24,361 bases of DNA from JBMNOU01 sp050943215 (GTDB taxonomy: Bacteria; Bacillota; Clostridia; Christensenellales; SZUA-584). The notes below the pieces were generated by a model. It saw nothing but the letters and a program-made list of their open reading frames with translations. It was not told the DNA's origin and searched no databases. Location: contig JBMNOU010000025.1 in assembly GCA_050943215.1 (NCBI GenBank), positions 1 through 24,361 on the forward strand. The letters run 5' to 3'. Below are positions 1-6,892 of this stretch, piece by piece. How positions within the stretch are numbered: position 1 is the first letter of the stretch; the number at the start of each line of letters is the position of its first letter. A program made the translations under genes and the position numbers.

Positions 1-306
1 ATCCGCATGGGGCAAATGGAAGTATGTACAATAAAAGTTACAATGATCACGTCATTAGAAAATCTAAAACAACTACTTAACAAACTTTCAGATGATAAAT
101 ATTTTATTAAAGTGACGAGCCTTAATGCTTTACGCAGCAGCACCGAGCAGCCGGCTAATACTCCTGTACCTGCAGATAACCCCGCTGAAGTCTCCGACAC
201 AGCACCGGCTAAGAACCTACTTGATATTACAATGACACTGGAACTCTTTAATATACCGGAGGAATTACCTTTGGATACAGAGCATACGTCTGACGATTTA
301 CTCTAA
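1..306 (+). CDS. C-terminal fragment of an unidentified protein (possibly PilO-like), 5' end outside window
   Basis: The frame is open from base 1 to a TAA at 304-306, so the true start is probably upstream of the window; an ATG at 7 is in frame but has no visible ribosome site. The visible part has a short alpha/beta-looking stretch (residues about 12-42, ITSLENLKQLLNKLSDD...), a Pro/Ala/Thr-rich low-complexity linker (about 46-66) and a final hydrophobic strand (LLDITMTLELFNIP). A strand-helix-strand with a low-complexity insert resembles the C-terminal ferredoxin-like domain of PilO/GspM-type pilus assembly proteins, but that is only an impression of fold. I do not recognise the family with confidence. 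It is convergent with the WYL gene. Confidence 0.5.
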   Translation: MRMGQMEVCTIKVTMITSLENLKQLLNKLSDDKYFIKVTSLNALRSSTEQPANTPVPADNPAEVSDTAPAKNLLDITMTLELFNIPEELPLDTEHTSDDLL

Positions 307-380
307 ATTATGGCTATTAAGAAAATGCCTAAACCACCAAGGGTTGCCGGCAATATATAAATCATAAACAAGAAACGAAG

Positions 381-1373
381 TTAGACATTATAGACACTGT
401 TTAATGATTTTATAAGCGTTTGAATCTCTTGTCTTAAGCTTTTTGGCGTTAAAATCTCTGCATTATCGCCGAAAATTGTAAGCCATGACAAAAAACCAGG
501 GCTGACGCGTACTTCTACGGATACCGTAAACCAACCGTTTTTGATGTCAGAAACATCGACATCAAGTCCAAACCTATCAAACACAGCCGTTGCCAGCATA
601 TCACGAAACCTGATGCGAACATTCTGCAATTTTCCTCCGAACATGCTGAAAACGCTCCGATGATATTCGTCAAAATCGATATAGTTTTTATATTCGGACA
701 CCTCATTGATGCTTCGTAGCCTTTCATCTAATATCTCAATCTTGGTCATCCTATCTACCCGAAAGTGAGACAGGTTATCATATTTATCAATATTGCATAT
801 TAGATAATAGGCATCTTCAAACCACATTAAAGAATACGGGCTTGCAATATACCTTTTTCCATCTTTTCTGAGCTGAAGCGTCTTGTTGGGTAGATACTCA
901 AAATATAAAAAGGAGATTTTTTTATTGTCGTGCTGCGCAAACACGATTCTGTCAATATTATAATATATTTCTTCATTTTTTGTTTTCAGCGTCCGCGCTA
1001 ATTCCAGCCTTTCCCTTAGCATTGCTGATTGGTCATCGCTAAAAAGACTGCCAAGTTTTTGTATAAGCTCTTTTGACTTCTTTTGTGTTATGAACTTTGC
1101 TGCTGATATTGCGCTAGCGCATATTTCCGCCTCGGCGACCTCCATAATCCGCTCACCCAAAAAATAAGCCTGTCCGGATGTTTTGATGATATCATACCCC
1201 ATATCCCTAAGCAGACTGATGTCGGCATATATCGCTTTACGCTCGGCAGTAATACCGTTATCCTTAAGAAATTGCAATATTTCATTCATTTTTTTCGGAT
1301 TATACTCATCAGTATATTTCTCAAGGTATTTGAGCAGCATTAATATTTTTACCCGTTTTGGATACTCTACCAT
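381..1373 (-). CDS. WYL-domain transcriptional regulator (HTH + WYL)
   Basis: A 330-residue protein. Residues about 5-65 read as an N-terminal winged helix-turn-helix of the DeoR/HTH_11 kind (KRVKILMLLKYLEK, then ERKAIYADISLLRDMGYDI). The middle is helical, and residues about 140-215 look like a WYL domain (KISFLYFEYLP..., YIASPYSLMWFEDAYYLIC, then FRVDRM). The rest matches the C-terminal extension of WYL regulators. Family members bind DNA, and some sense nucleic-acid or nucleotide ligands through WYL; the target here is unknown. The ATG follows GGAGGGG with 4 bases between, which supports this start. It has its own sigma-A-like promoter and is probably monocistronic. A pair of 8-bp inverted arms around the promoter suggests autoregulation (inference). 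Confidence 0.88.
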   Translation of the reverse strand: MVEYPKRVKILMLLKYLEKYTDEYNPKKMNEILQFLKDNGITAERKAIYADISLLRDMGYDIIKTSGQAYFLGERIMEVAEAEICASAISAAKFITQKKSKELIQKLGSLFSDDQSAMLRERLELARTLKTKNEEIYYNIDRIVFAQHDNKKISFLYFEYLPNKTLQLRKDGKRYIASPYSLMWFEDAYYLICNIDKYDNLSHFRVDRMTKIEILDERLRSINEVSEYKNYIDFDEYHRSVFSMFGGKLQNVRIRFRDMLATAVFDRFGLDVDVSDIKNGWFTVSVEVRVSPGFLSWLTIFGDNAEILTPKSLRQEIQTLIKSLNSVYNV

Positions 1374-1387
1374 TGTTCCCCTCCGAC

Positions 1388-1451
1388 ATGGTATAGAATT
1401 TTTGTAATATAAATATAGAATATTATACCATATGTTTCATTACCATGCCAA
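1388..1451 (-). promoter_or_regulatory. Promoter and possible operator of the WYL gene
   Basis: On the minus strand, TTGGCA (1446-1451) and TATAAT (1422-1427) are separated by 18 bases. The arms ATGGTATA (1388-1395) and TATACCAT (1424-1431) form an 8-bp inverted repeat, 28 bases apart; one arm overlaps the -10 box and the other lies just upstream of the ribosome site. This arrangement would suit autorepression by the WYL protein, which is inference. Confidence 0.55.
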
Positions 1452-1497
1452 TAAAGGAAGGTTTATTAGATTGTTTAATAAATGATAAAAAGTATAT

Positions 1498-1767
1498 CTA
1501 TTTTGGGAGCATGTCCAGCAGCCTCATGGTAACCTTGTCGATGACTTTATAGCATACATAGCTGCCCTGCCTTTCGCCCGACACAATACCGGCAGCTTTG
1601 AGCTTTGAGAGATGTAATGAGATAACAGGCTGCGGTATCCCCAGCGCTTCGCATATCTGCTTGACATGGCACCCTTTTTTTGATATGCCATTAACAATGC
1701 ACAGCCTTATCGGATGTCCTAAAACTCTGAACTTTGAAGCAAGCGCCTCATATTTTGACAAATCCAT
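1498..1767 (-). CDS. ArsR-family HTH transcriptional repressor
   Basis: An 89-residue single-domain winged helix protein. LGHPIRLCIV (about 16-25) is the typical ArsR first helix, followed by the recognition region CEALGIPQPVISLHLSKLKAAGIV and the wing SGERQGSYVCYKV. It carries Cys23, Cys33, Cys39 and Cys72, but not the classic ELCVCDL metal site. It starts one base after the stop of the CoA-disulfide reductase gene (TGA, G, ATG), so the two are surely co-transcribed and translationally coupled. By analogy with SqrR/BigR-type ArsR proteins, which control sulfur genes through thiol pairs, it may sense persulfide or thiol stress and repress its own operon. That assignment comes from context, not from a conserved site I can verify. 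Confidence 0.88.
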   Translation of the reverse strand: MDLSKYEALASKFRVLGHPIRLCIVNGISKKGCHVKQICEALGIPQPVISLHLSKLKAAGIVSGERQGSYVCYKVIDKVTMRLLDMLPK

Positions 1768-1768
1768 C

Positions 1769-3421
1769 TCATTCCGCCTTATTTTTGTTAAATATCTCGT
1801 AGAGACTGCAGCCGCCCGCCAGATTTTTTACATTAAAACCGCGTTGTTTTAATATCCTTTCAGCTGTATAACCACGTTGACCGGTATTACTGAATACAAT
1901 GATTTCCTTGTCTTTGGGCAGTTCCCCAATCCTCTCCCTTAGTTCGTCGACCGATATATGCAAAGCGTCCATTATTGTGCCAGAATCATATTCTGGTTTT
2001 GTACGTACGTCGAGCAATACCGCATTGTGCAGGCTCTCTATATCGTGCCATTGAACCATGCCGCTAAGGTTATTGATAATGTTTGAAGCTACGTATCCCA
2101 CGATGTTGACGGGGTCTTTTGCAACTCCAAATGGGGGCGTATGTGCCAATTCCAGATCCATTAATTTATCAGCAGTAAGACCTGCTCTCATGGCTGTTGC
2201 AAACACATTTATTCTTTTATCAACTCCCTCTTTCCCCACAATCTGCACACCATATATCTTTCCCGTTTTTTTACCAAATATCAGCTTTATCGTCAGCAAA
2301 TTAGCATCTGGATAATATTTAGCATGAGAAAATGAACGCGTATATGCTTTTTCATATTTCACATCGCGATTAGTTAAATGTTCTTCAGTTAGCCCTGCAC
2401 AGGCAAAATTCATATCGAATAACTTAAATATGGTTACTCCCAGAGTTTTTTTATATTTTGAAGCGATTCCATATATATTATCAGCCGCAATCCTTCCTTG
2501 CCTATTGGCAGGAGAAGCAAGTGATATCAGCGTTTTGCCACCAAAAAGGCAATCGACCTCAACAGCATCTCCGGCAGCATATATGTCCTTATCCGTTGTC
2601 TGCTGACGTTCATCCACAATGATACCTCCGGTGATCCCAATGCCCAGGCCAGCTTTTTTTGCCAGTGTGACCTCTGGTATTACGCCTATACCGATAACAA
2701 CAATATCCACGCATATATTCTGGCCATTTGAAAACTCAAGCTGTATACCCTTGTCGATTTCAGTAAATGCATCAACGGAAACACCCGTTATAAGCGTAAT
2801 CCCGTTTTCTTCTAAAGTTAATTGCACGAATTTTGCCATATCATAATCAAATACCGATAAGACATGATCGGCAAATTCAACAATAAACGTCTTGATTCCC
2901 CTCTTGGCCATATTCTCCGCAACTTCAAGACCAATAAATCCGCTGCCAATAACAGCTGCATGCTTGACATCATTATTGCCGATATACTCGGATATAGCCA
3001 CTGTATCAGGAATATCTCTTAGTGTAAAAATTTTTATGCTATCAATGCCTTTTATATCGGGTTTAATGGGCATCGCTCCTGGCGCGAGCACCAATTTATC
3101 ATATTTTTGTCTGTATTTTCTTCCAGTAACAAGGTCGTGTACCTCTACTTTCTTTTCATGCCTGTCGATATTTATAATTTCAGTCTTGATTTTAACGTCT
3201 ATATTAAATCTCTTTTTAAAGTTTTCAGGCGTTTGGAGCACTAAATGATTGCTGGATTTGATCATGCCACCTATATAATAGGGTAAACCGCAGTTTGCAA
3301 AAGAAATATACTGTCCTCTTTCAAAGACGGTAATCTTAGCTTTCTCATCCAATCTTCTAAGTCTGGCCGCGGCGCTTGCTCCGCCGGCGACTCCACCAAT
3401 AATGATATATTTTTTATTCAT
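1769..3421 (-). CDS. CoA-disulfide reductase with C-terminal rhodanese domain (CoADR-RHD type)
   Basis: A 550-residue flavoprotein of the NAD(P)H-dependent pyridine nucleotide-disulfide reductase family. Residues 1-35 hold the FAD-binding fold (IIGGVAGGASAAARL), and Cys44 in SFANCGLPYY is the single redox cysteine of the CoADR/Nox/Npr group. The NAD(P)H site is near residue 160 (AAVIGSGFIGLEVAE), the second FAD motif is IYAAGDAVEV, and a dimerisation domain extends to about 450. The rhodanese domain covers about 460-550. Such fusions reduce CoA disulfide, CoA persulfide or polysulfide. The rhodanese loop reads SNTGQR where the family has CxxGxR, so catalytic Cys is Ser511 (codon AGT at 1889-1891). 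A different Cys, C538, lies in GGCSLY. Start ATG follows GAGGG. First gene of an operon with the ArsR gene. Confidence 0.9.
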   Translation of the reverse strand: MNKKYIIIGGVAGGASAAARLRRLDEKAKITVFERGQYISFANCGLPYYIGGMIKSSNHLVLQTPENFKKRFNIDVKIKTEIINIDRHEKKVEVHDLVTGRKYRQKYDKLVLAPGAMPIKPDIKGIDSIKIFTLRDIPDTVAISEYIGNNDVKHAAVIGSGFIGLEVAENMAKRGIKTFIVEFADHVLSVFDYDMAKFVQLTLEENGITLITGVSVDAFTEIDKGIQLEFSNGQNICVDIVVIGIGVIPEVTLAKKAGLGIGITGGIIVDERQQTTDKDIYAAGDAVEVDCLFGGKTLISLASPANRQGRIAADNIYGIASKYKKTLGVTIFKLFDMNFACAGLTEEHLTNRDVKYEKAYTRSFSHAKYYPDANLLTIKLIFGKKTGKIYGVQIVGKEGVDKRINVFATAMRAGLTADKLMDLELAHTPPFGVAKDPVNIVGYVASNIINNLSGMVQWHDIESLHNAVLLDVRTKPEYDSGTIMDALHISVDELRERIGELPKDKEIIVFSNTGQRGYTAERILKQRGFNVKNLAGGCSLYEIFNKNKAE

Positions 3422-3515
3422 AAGATCCCTCTGTAATATCTATATATGTTAATATTCGTTTATTTATTTTCTCTTTTTTATTATTCCACATTATTTTAGG
3501 TTTATGTTTATCGTA

Positions 3516-3524
3516 TGTTATGAT
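3516..3524 (+). promoter_or_regulatory. Extended -10 promoter for the sugar isomerase gene
   Basis: TGTTATGAT, that is TG-n-TATGAT with the -10 hexamer at 3519-3524, lies 24 bases before the ATG. The -35 region is poor, which fits an extended -10 promoter. The divergent CoA-disulfide reductase gene starts about 95 bases away on the other strand; I could not pick a convincing promoter for it. Confidence 0.4.
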
Positions 3525-3548
3525 AGTATTGAGTTTTAGGAGGTATTT

Positions 3549-4361
3549 ATGGTATTCGGAATGTCAACGGCGTGTTTTTTCCCTCATGTTTATACCGAGC
3601 ATGCAATAGATCTAATGGGAAAAATGGGAATAAAAAATGTGGAAATTTTCTTCAGTTGTATGACAGAATACAGTAAAGTATTTATTAAAGAGCTTAAAAG
3701 CCGAATGGCGAATCACGACATCAGTGCTTATTCCGTGCATGCGCTGTCCATTCAATTTGAACCTCAATTGTTCTCAATGCATAAAAGAGCAAGGCAAGAA
3801 GCGATCGATATATTCAAACAGGTACTGGAAGCTGGCGCGCAGCTTGGCGCTGAGGTGTATGTGTTTCATGGTCCTTCAGATATCAAGCGTGCGAGAAAAC
3901 TTACCCTTGATTTTTCTCATATTGCCGAAACAGCAGACTTTTTATCGGATATGGCAAAACAATATGATATAAAGCTAGCCTGGGAAAATGTCCACTGGTG
4001 TTGGTATGCGAGACCAGATTTCGCGGGAGAACTATTACGCCGGATCCATACGGATAATCTTTATTTTACCCTCGATATAAAGCAGGCCGCACAGGCCGGA
4101 TATGACCCGATCGATTTTCTAGAATACACAAAAGGCAAGCTTGTCAATATACATATTTGTGATTATTCAGTAAGCAAAGACCGCGGTATATATCCAATGC
4201 TCCCTTTTAAGGGCAGCATAGATTTTAAGGCATTTAAAAGAGCTCTTGAGAATATTGGATACGATCGTGCAATGATACTTGAAGTCTATCGCAACAATTT
4301 TTCTGATTATACTGAGCTTTTGAATAATTTTAAAGAAGTAAAATCTTTTTTTTCTGATTAA
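3549..4361 (+). CDS. Sugar phosphate isomerase/epimerase (xylose isomerase-like TIM barrel)
   Basis: A 270-residue protein of the AP endonuclease 2 / xylose isomerase-like TIM-barrel family. Expected metal and active-site residues are visible: His64 (YSVHAL), His107 (VFHGPS), Glu146 (LAWENV), Asp176 (FTLDIKQ), His202 (VNIHICDY) and Glu245 (MILEVYR). The sequence starts directly in the first strand (FGMSTACF) with no signal peptide, so it is cytosolic. Length fits the family (about 250-290). The ATG follows AGGAGG at ideal spacing. Members isomerise or epimerise sugars, sugar phosphates or inositols; the substrate cannot be read from the sequence, and no sugar transporter or kinase lies nearby. 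It stands alone and converges on the GGDEF-like gene with only 14 bases between the stops. Confidence 0.85.
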   Translation: MVFGMSTACFFPHVYTEHAIDLMGKMGIKNVEIFFSCMTEYSKVFIKELKSRMANHDISAYSVHALSIQFEPQLFSMHKRARQEAIDIFKQVLEAGAQLGAEVYVFHGPSDIKRARKLTLDFSHIAETADFLSDMAKQYDIKLAWENVHWCWYARPDFAGELLRRIHTDNLYFTLDIKQAAQAGYDPIDFLEYTKGKLVNIHICDYSVSKDRGIYPMLPFKGSIDFKAFKRALENIGYDRAMILEVYRNNFSDYTELLNNFKEVKSFFSD

Positions 4362-4375
4362 AAATAGTGCGTTTA

Positions 4376-5806
4376 TTACATTTGCTGGCTTACAACTTCA
4401 ATAATAGCATCTACAACGCTTGGGCAGTACTTTGTTCCTTTCTGTTCGAGCAGCCATTCGTTGATCCTGTCAAGCGGCAATGAGTCATAGACAAAAATGA
4501 TATCGTCTAAGCCCATTGCACAGGCAATAATCCGGCTGGATAATGCAATTCCTTCTTCCCACTCGTCGTAACGTTTATAAATGTCAAGATATAAGCCTTT
4601 TATATCGCAGAGCTCGTCAATACTCTCAATGACTGCGCGTCCGATATCAATATGTTTCATATATTCCAGCTTATCTTTGCCGCCAAGGTTTGTTCTGTTC
4701 GCAAGCAGCCTGTCATCTATTCCAATAAGTCCGATATCCGCAATTTTTGTAAGGATCATAATTTCATTTAGGCAATCTTCGGTGCAGCCAAGTTTATAAC
4801 CCGTTTTCATCGCTAGATTTTGCAATCTGACACTTCTTTTCTCCCAACCGGTTTTACGGCTGATAATGCCGTTTAGCCTGTCCACAACAGAATCTGTGGA
4901 TAGTATTTTTTTAATATTCTTGTTCTTTTGCATTCTGCTCACTGCCTGGTTATATAAACATGCAAATTCTTGTTCTTGGCTGCTTATAACATAACCGAAA
5001 GTAACTTCGGTATTAATAAGATTACGGTACATATTATGAAACTTCATGCTGGCTTCATTTATTTTATTTTCAATTTCAAGGGAACTTTTACCCGATAGAA
5101 TTGCACAATATTCCCCTCCGGCAACACGCACGATCGATTCGGCATCAATAAAACATTCTTTGATTACATTCGCGACATTCTTTATCAGCATATTACCCGC
5201 ATGGTATCCCAATGAATCATTTATTTCTTTTAAATTGTCGATATTGGCAATAACCAGCGCGATTGGATAGACGCCATTTTCTAAGGCTTTTTTGAATATA
5301 GCGTCAAAAGTTCTAAAATTTTTAAAACCCGTTAAATAATCATGGTTTTCCAAATATTTAAGGCGTTTAATCATCGATTTTGATTGATCAATATCGTAGA
5401 CAATACCCGCTGCAAATAGTTCTCCGCCGGGCAATTGAAATACCTTTCCCTTAACCTTATGCCATTTAAACATGCCGTCTTTTTTTATCCTGACGTCAAT
5501 ATCGATTTTTTGTCGCTCCTGCTTTTTATCTGATAGAACTACATTTTTAAGCTTTTGTGCATCACTATCTTTTACCTCATTTAGAAATTCTTTAAACTGC
5601 AAAGTTGTTTTATTATCATCAGCCAGATCTGTTATCGTAATCATTTGATGTGGGAAATTGATCTCCCAGGACGATATATTCATAGAAAATAATGTCGTTT
5701 CACACATGCCTAACATACCAAGCTGGTCAAAGCTTTTGTTTTGGGAATAAAAGCTATTCGTTGTGCCCCGTGTTTTTGAATCAACGATATATGAACTATT
5801 GTTCAA
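4376..5806 (-). CDS. PAS-GGDEF-HD-GYP-like signalling protein with degenerate active sites
   Basis: From a TTG start at 5806 the protein has 476 residues. I chose it because GGGAGGGG lies 4 bases upstream; a frame extension to 5905 would cross a terminator hairpin. Residues about 38-142 look like a PAS domain with PAC end (KKDGMFKWHKVKGKV). Residues about 153-300 are GGDEF-like, starting HDYLTGFKN. The metal Asp of the usual DxD strand is Asn (ANIDNLKEIND), GHxxGD is GYHAGN, and the signature reads GGEYC (residues 230-234). Residues about 318-476 resemble HD-GYP, but the HD pair is AD (KIADIG, 354-359) and the HHExxDGxGYP region is YKRYDEWEEG. It therefore probably neither makes nor degrades cyclic di-GMP and may act as a receptor or scaffold (inference). 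No membrane segment is seen. Confidence 0.75.
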   Translation of the reverse strand: MNNSSYIVDSKTRGTTNSFYSQNKSFDQLGMLGMCETTLFSMNISSWEINFPHQMITITDLADDNKTTLQFKEFLNEVKDSDAQKLKNVVLSDKKQERQKIDIDVRIKKDGMFKWHKVKGKVFQLPGGELFAAGIVYDIDQSKSMIKRLKYLENHDYLTGFKNFRTFDAIFKKALENGVYPIALVIANIDNLKEINDSLGYHAGNMLIKNVANVIKECFIDAESIVRVAGGEYCAILSGKSSLEIENKINEASMKFHNMYRNLINTEVTFGYVISSQEQEFACLYNQAVSRMQKNKNIKKILSTDSVVDRLNGIISRKTGWEKRSVRLQNLAMKTGYKLGCTEDCLNEIMILTKIADIGLIGIDDRLLANRTNLGGKDKLEYMKHIDIGRAVIESIDELCDIKGLYLDIYKRYDEWEEGIALSSRIIACAMGLDDIIFVYDSLPLDRINEWLLEQKGTKYCPSVVDAIIEVVSQQM

Positions 5807-5845
5807 AGCACCCCTCCCGGGCATTTTTACGCTATCATATAAATA

Positions 5846-5881
5846 AACAAAAAGCCGTCCACTGAAACAGCGGCAGGGCTT
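5846..5881 (-). terminator. Rho-independent terminator between tadA and the GGDEF-like gene
   Basis: On the minus strand, outer arms AAGCC/GGCTT and inner arms CCGCTG/CAGTGG enclose a 3-base loop and are followed by TTTTTGTTT. A G-U pair in the inner stem would be a C-A mismatch on the plus strand, so the hairpin works in the minus direction. It lies 74 bases after the tadA stop and 40 bases before the downstream TTG start, so it could be a plain terminator for tadA or an attenuator for the next gene. Confidence 0.65.
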
Positions 5882-5955
5882 AATTTTTGTCCGTTGGTAG
5901 TACAAAAAACTTCTACTTATACTAGAGTATTTTTTTCTTTATTAACTTACTTAGA

Positions 5956-6402
5956 TTACCGTTTTCCCCTGAAATAATCTTTAAGCAATTGTGCGCATTC
6001 ATCCTGCAAAACACCACCTATTATGCGCGGCGTATGATTGAGCTTACCTTGCGCAAGATCGTATACAGAACCCAGTGCCCCAGCTTTTGGATCATACGCA
6101 CCAAAGACTACCTTGTCGATACGCGAATTGATGATTGCCCCTGCGCACATAGGACAGGGTTCTAAAGTCACGTATAGCGTGCAGCCGCTAAGCCGCCATC
6201 CTCCAAGTTTTTTTGCTGCCTTTCTAATCGCAATTATCTCCGCATGCCCAACAGGGTCTTTTGTTAGTTCCCTTGCATTGCAGGATTTTGCAATAACTTT
6301 CCCATCTGATACAATTACAGCACCAACCGGGACCTCATCTTTATTTTTTGCTTTTTGGGCCATCTTTAAAGCCAAACTCATATATTGATCATTCTCTTTC
6401 AT
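5956..6402 (-). CDS. tadA: tRNA-specific adenosine(34) deaminase TadA
   Basis: A 148-residue zinc deaminase that converts A34 to inosine in tRNA-Arg(ACG), allowing wobble decoding. The cytidine/deoxycytidylate deaminase signature is complete: zinc ligand His53 and catalytic Glu55 in PVGHAEIIAIRKA, and zinc ligands Cys83 and Cys86 in EPCPMCAGAI. The FGAYDPKAGA and GSVYDL regions are also typical of bacterial TadA. The start at 6402 is preferred over an in-frame ATG 18 bases upstream because only the inner one has a weak purine-rich site (GGTGAACGG) in front. In Bacillus the gene lies next to the SRP RNA and dnaX; here a different candidate RNA lies upstream on the opposite strand. Confidence 0.95.
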   Translation of the reverse strand: MKENDQYMSLALKMAQKAKNKDEVPVGAVIVSDGKVIAKSCNARELTKDPVGHAEIIAIRKAAKKLGGWRLSGCTLYVTLEPCPMCAGAIINSRIDKVVFGAYDPKAGALGSVYDLAQGKLNHTPRIIGGVLQDECAQLLKDYFRGKR

Positions 6403-6548
6403 AAACCGTTCACCATACAAACAATAATAAACTGATTCTACCCGATATTAATAAAAAAGACTATGATAAACATGATATAAGTAAGATTTTAAACATTCAA
6501 TGCAATAACAGGCATGTCAATATATAAACATCTTGACATAATACGCGA

Positions 6549-6700
6549 AGGGACGGGAAATGATATGATCCGGTAAAAGCCATTTCTTTTTTTCAGGGCA
6601 GTAATTGTAGTCACAAGATCAAGCAACAATGTTCTAAGGCCCATAATAGCATCGGGTTATCGTATCAATCCCTTGTCTTAGAAGCGGCTTCCTTTTTCTT
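6549..6700 (+). ncRNA. Candidate rod-like structured RNA (unassigned; 6S-like shape)
   Basis: The 379 bases between tadA and the 36-aa ORF hold no convincing gene on the plus strand, but their centre folds on itself. GGGAC (6550-6554) pairs with GTCTT (6675-6679), GGGA (6555-6558) with TCCC (6669-6672), TGATA (6561-6565) with TATCA (6663-6667), and TGATCCGGT (6566-6574) with ATCGGGTTA (6651-6659). Inside, GGGC (6596-6599) can pair with GCCC (6639-6642), and ATTGT (6604-6608) with ACAAT (6626-6630). Several pairs are G-U on the plus strand and would be A-C on the minus strand, so plus is favoured. An extended -10 (TGACATAAT, 6534-6542) would start transcription near 6549, and a short hairpin with CTTTTTCTT follows at 6681-6700. 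A long rod with an internal bubble recalls 6S RNA. I do not recognise a conserved family sequence. Confidence 0.4.
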
Positions 6701-6723
6701 AGCGATTATATAATAAATTGATT

Positions 6724-6752
6724 AAAAATAACGTCTGAGCAAAATGCAGACG
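6724..6752 (-). terminator. Terminator of the DUF2975-XRE-small ORF operon
   Basis: On the minus strand CGTCTG and CAGACG (6747-6752 and 6732-6737) form a perfect 6-bp stem with a 9-base loop, followed by TTATTTTT. It lies 30 bases after the stop of the 36-aa ORF, which suggests that this ORF is inside the transcript. Confidence 0.65.
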
Positions 6753-6781
6753 CCATTTTATAAAAGGTTGAAGGTTAGTTA

Positions 6782-6892
6782 TTACTCATTATCGTTTTCG
6801 TTTTTGTCTTTTTTAGAAACTGTTTCAGAATCATCTTCAGAATCCGAACTATTTTCTAAAAAATATTCATATAAGTAATTCGTATCAGTCAT
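6782..6892 (-). CDS. Small acidic protein, 36 aa, translationally coupled to the XRE regulator gene
   Basis: A short ORF starting ATG at 6892 and ending TAA at 6782-6784. The start overlaps the end of the XRE gene (ATGACTGA), and a strong ribosome site, GGGAGGAC, sits inside the last codons of that gene. The peptide starts MTDTNYLYEYFLEN, followed by an Asp/Glu/Ser-rich and then Lys/Asn/Asp/Glu-rich tail with no Cys, Gly or Pro. It is strongly acidic and probably disordered, apart from an aromatic amphipathic N-terminus. No family is recognised. Overlap, ribosome site and the terminator just beyond the stop together support real translation. It could bind the regulator or the DUF2975 membrane protein, but nothing in the sequence proves this. 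Confidence 0.6.
   Translation of the reverse strand: MTDTNYLYEYFLENSSDSEDDSETVSKKDKNENDNE

Noticed and set aside
310..360. A 16-codon ORF just after the first partial gene
   Set aside because: It lacks a ribosome site and has no recognisable features; it could be a fragment of a lost gene, but nothing supports that.
5882..5955. Cyclic di-GMP riboswitch before the GGDEF-like gene
   Set aside because: The leader is only about 75 bases, and I see neither the GEMM-I nor the GEMM-II conserved core.
6421..6720. SRP RNA (scRNA) next to tadA, as in Bacillus
   Set aside because: I could not find the conserved helix 8 sequence with its GGAA-type loop; the fold and sequence do not match.
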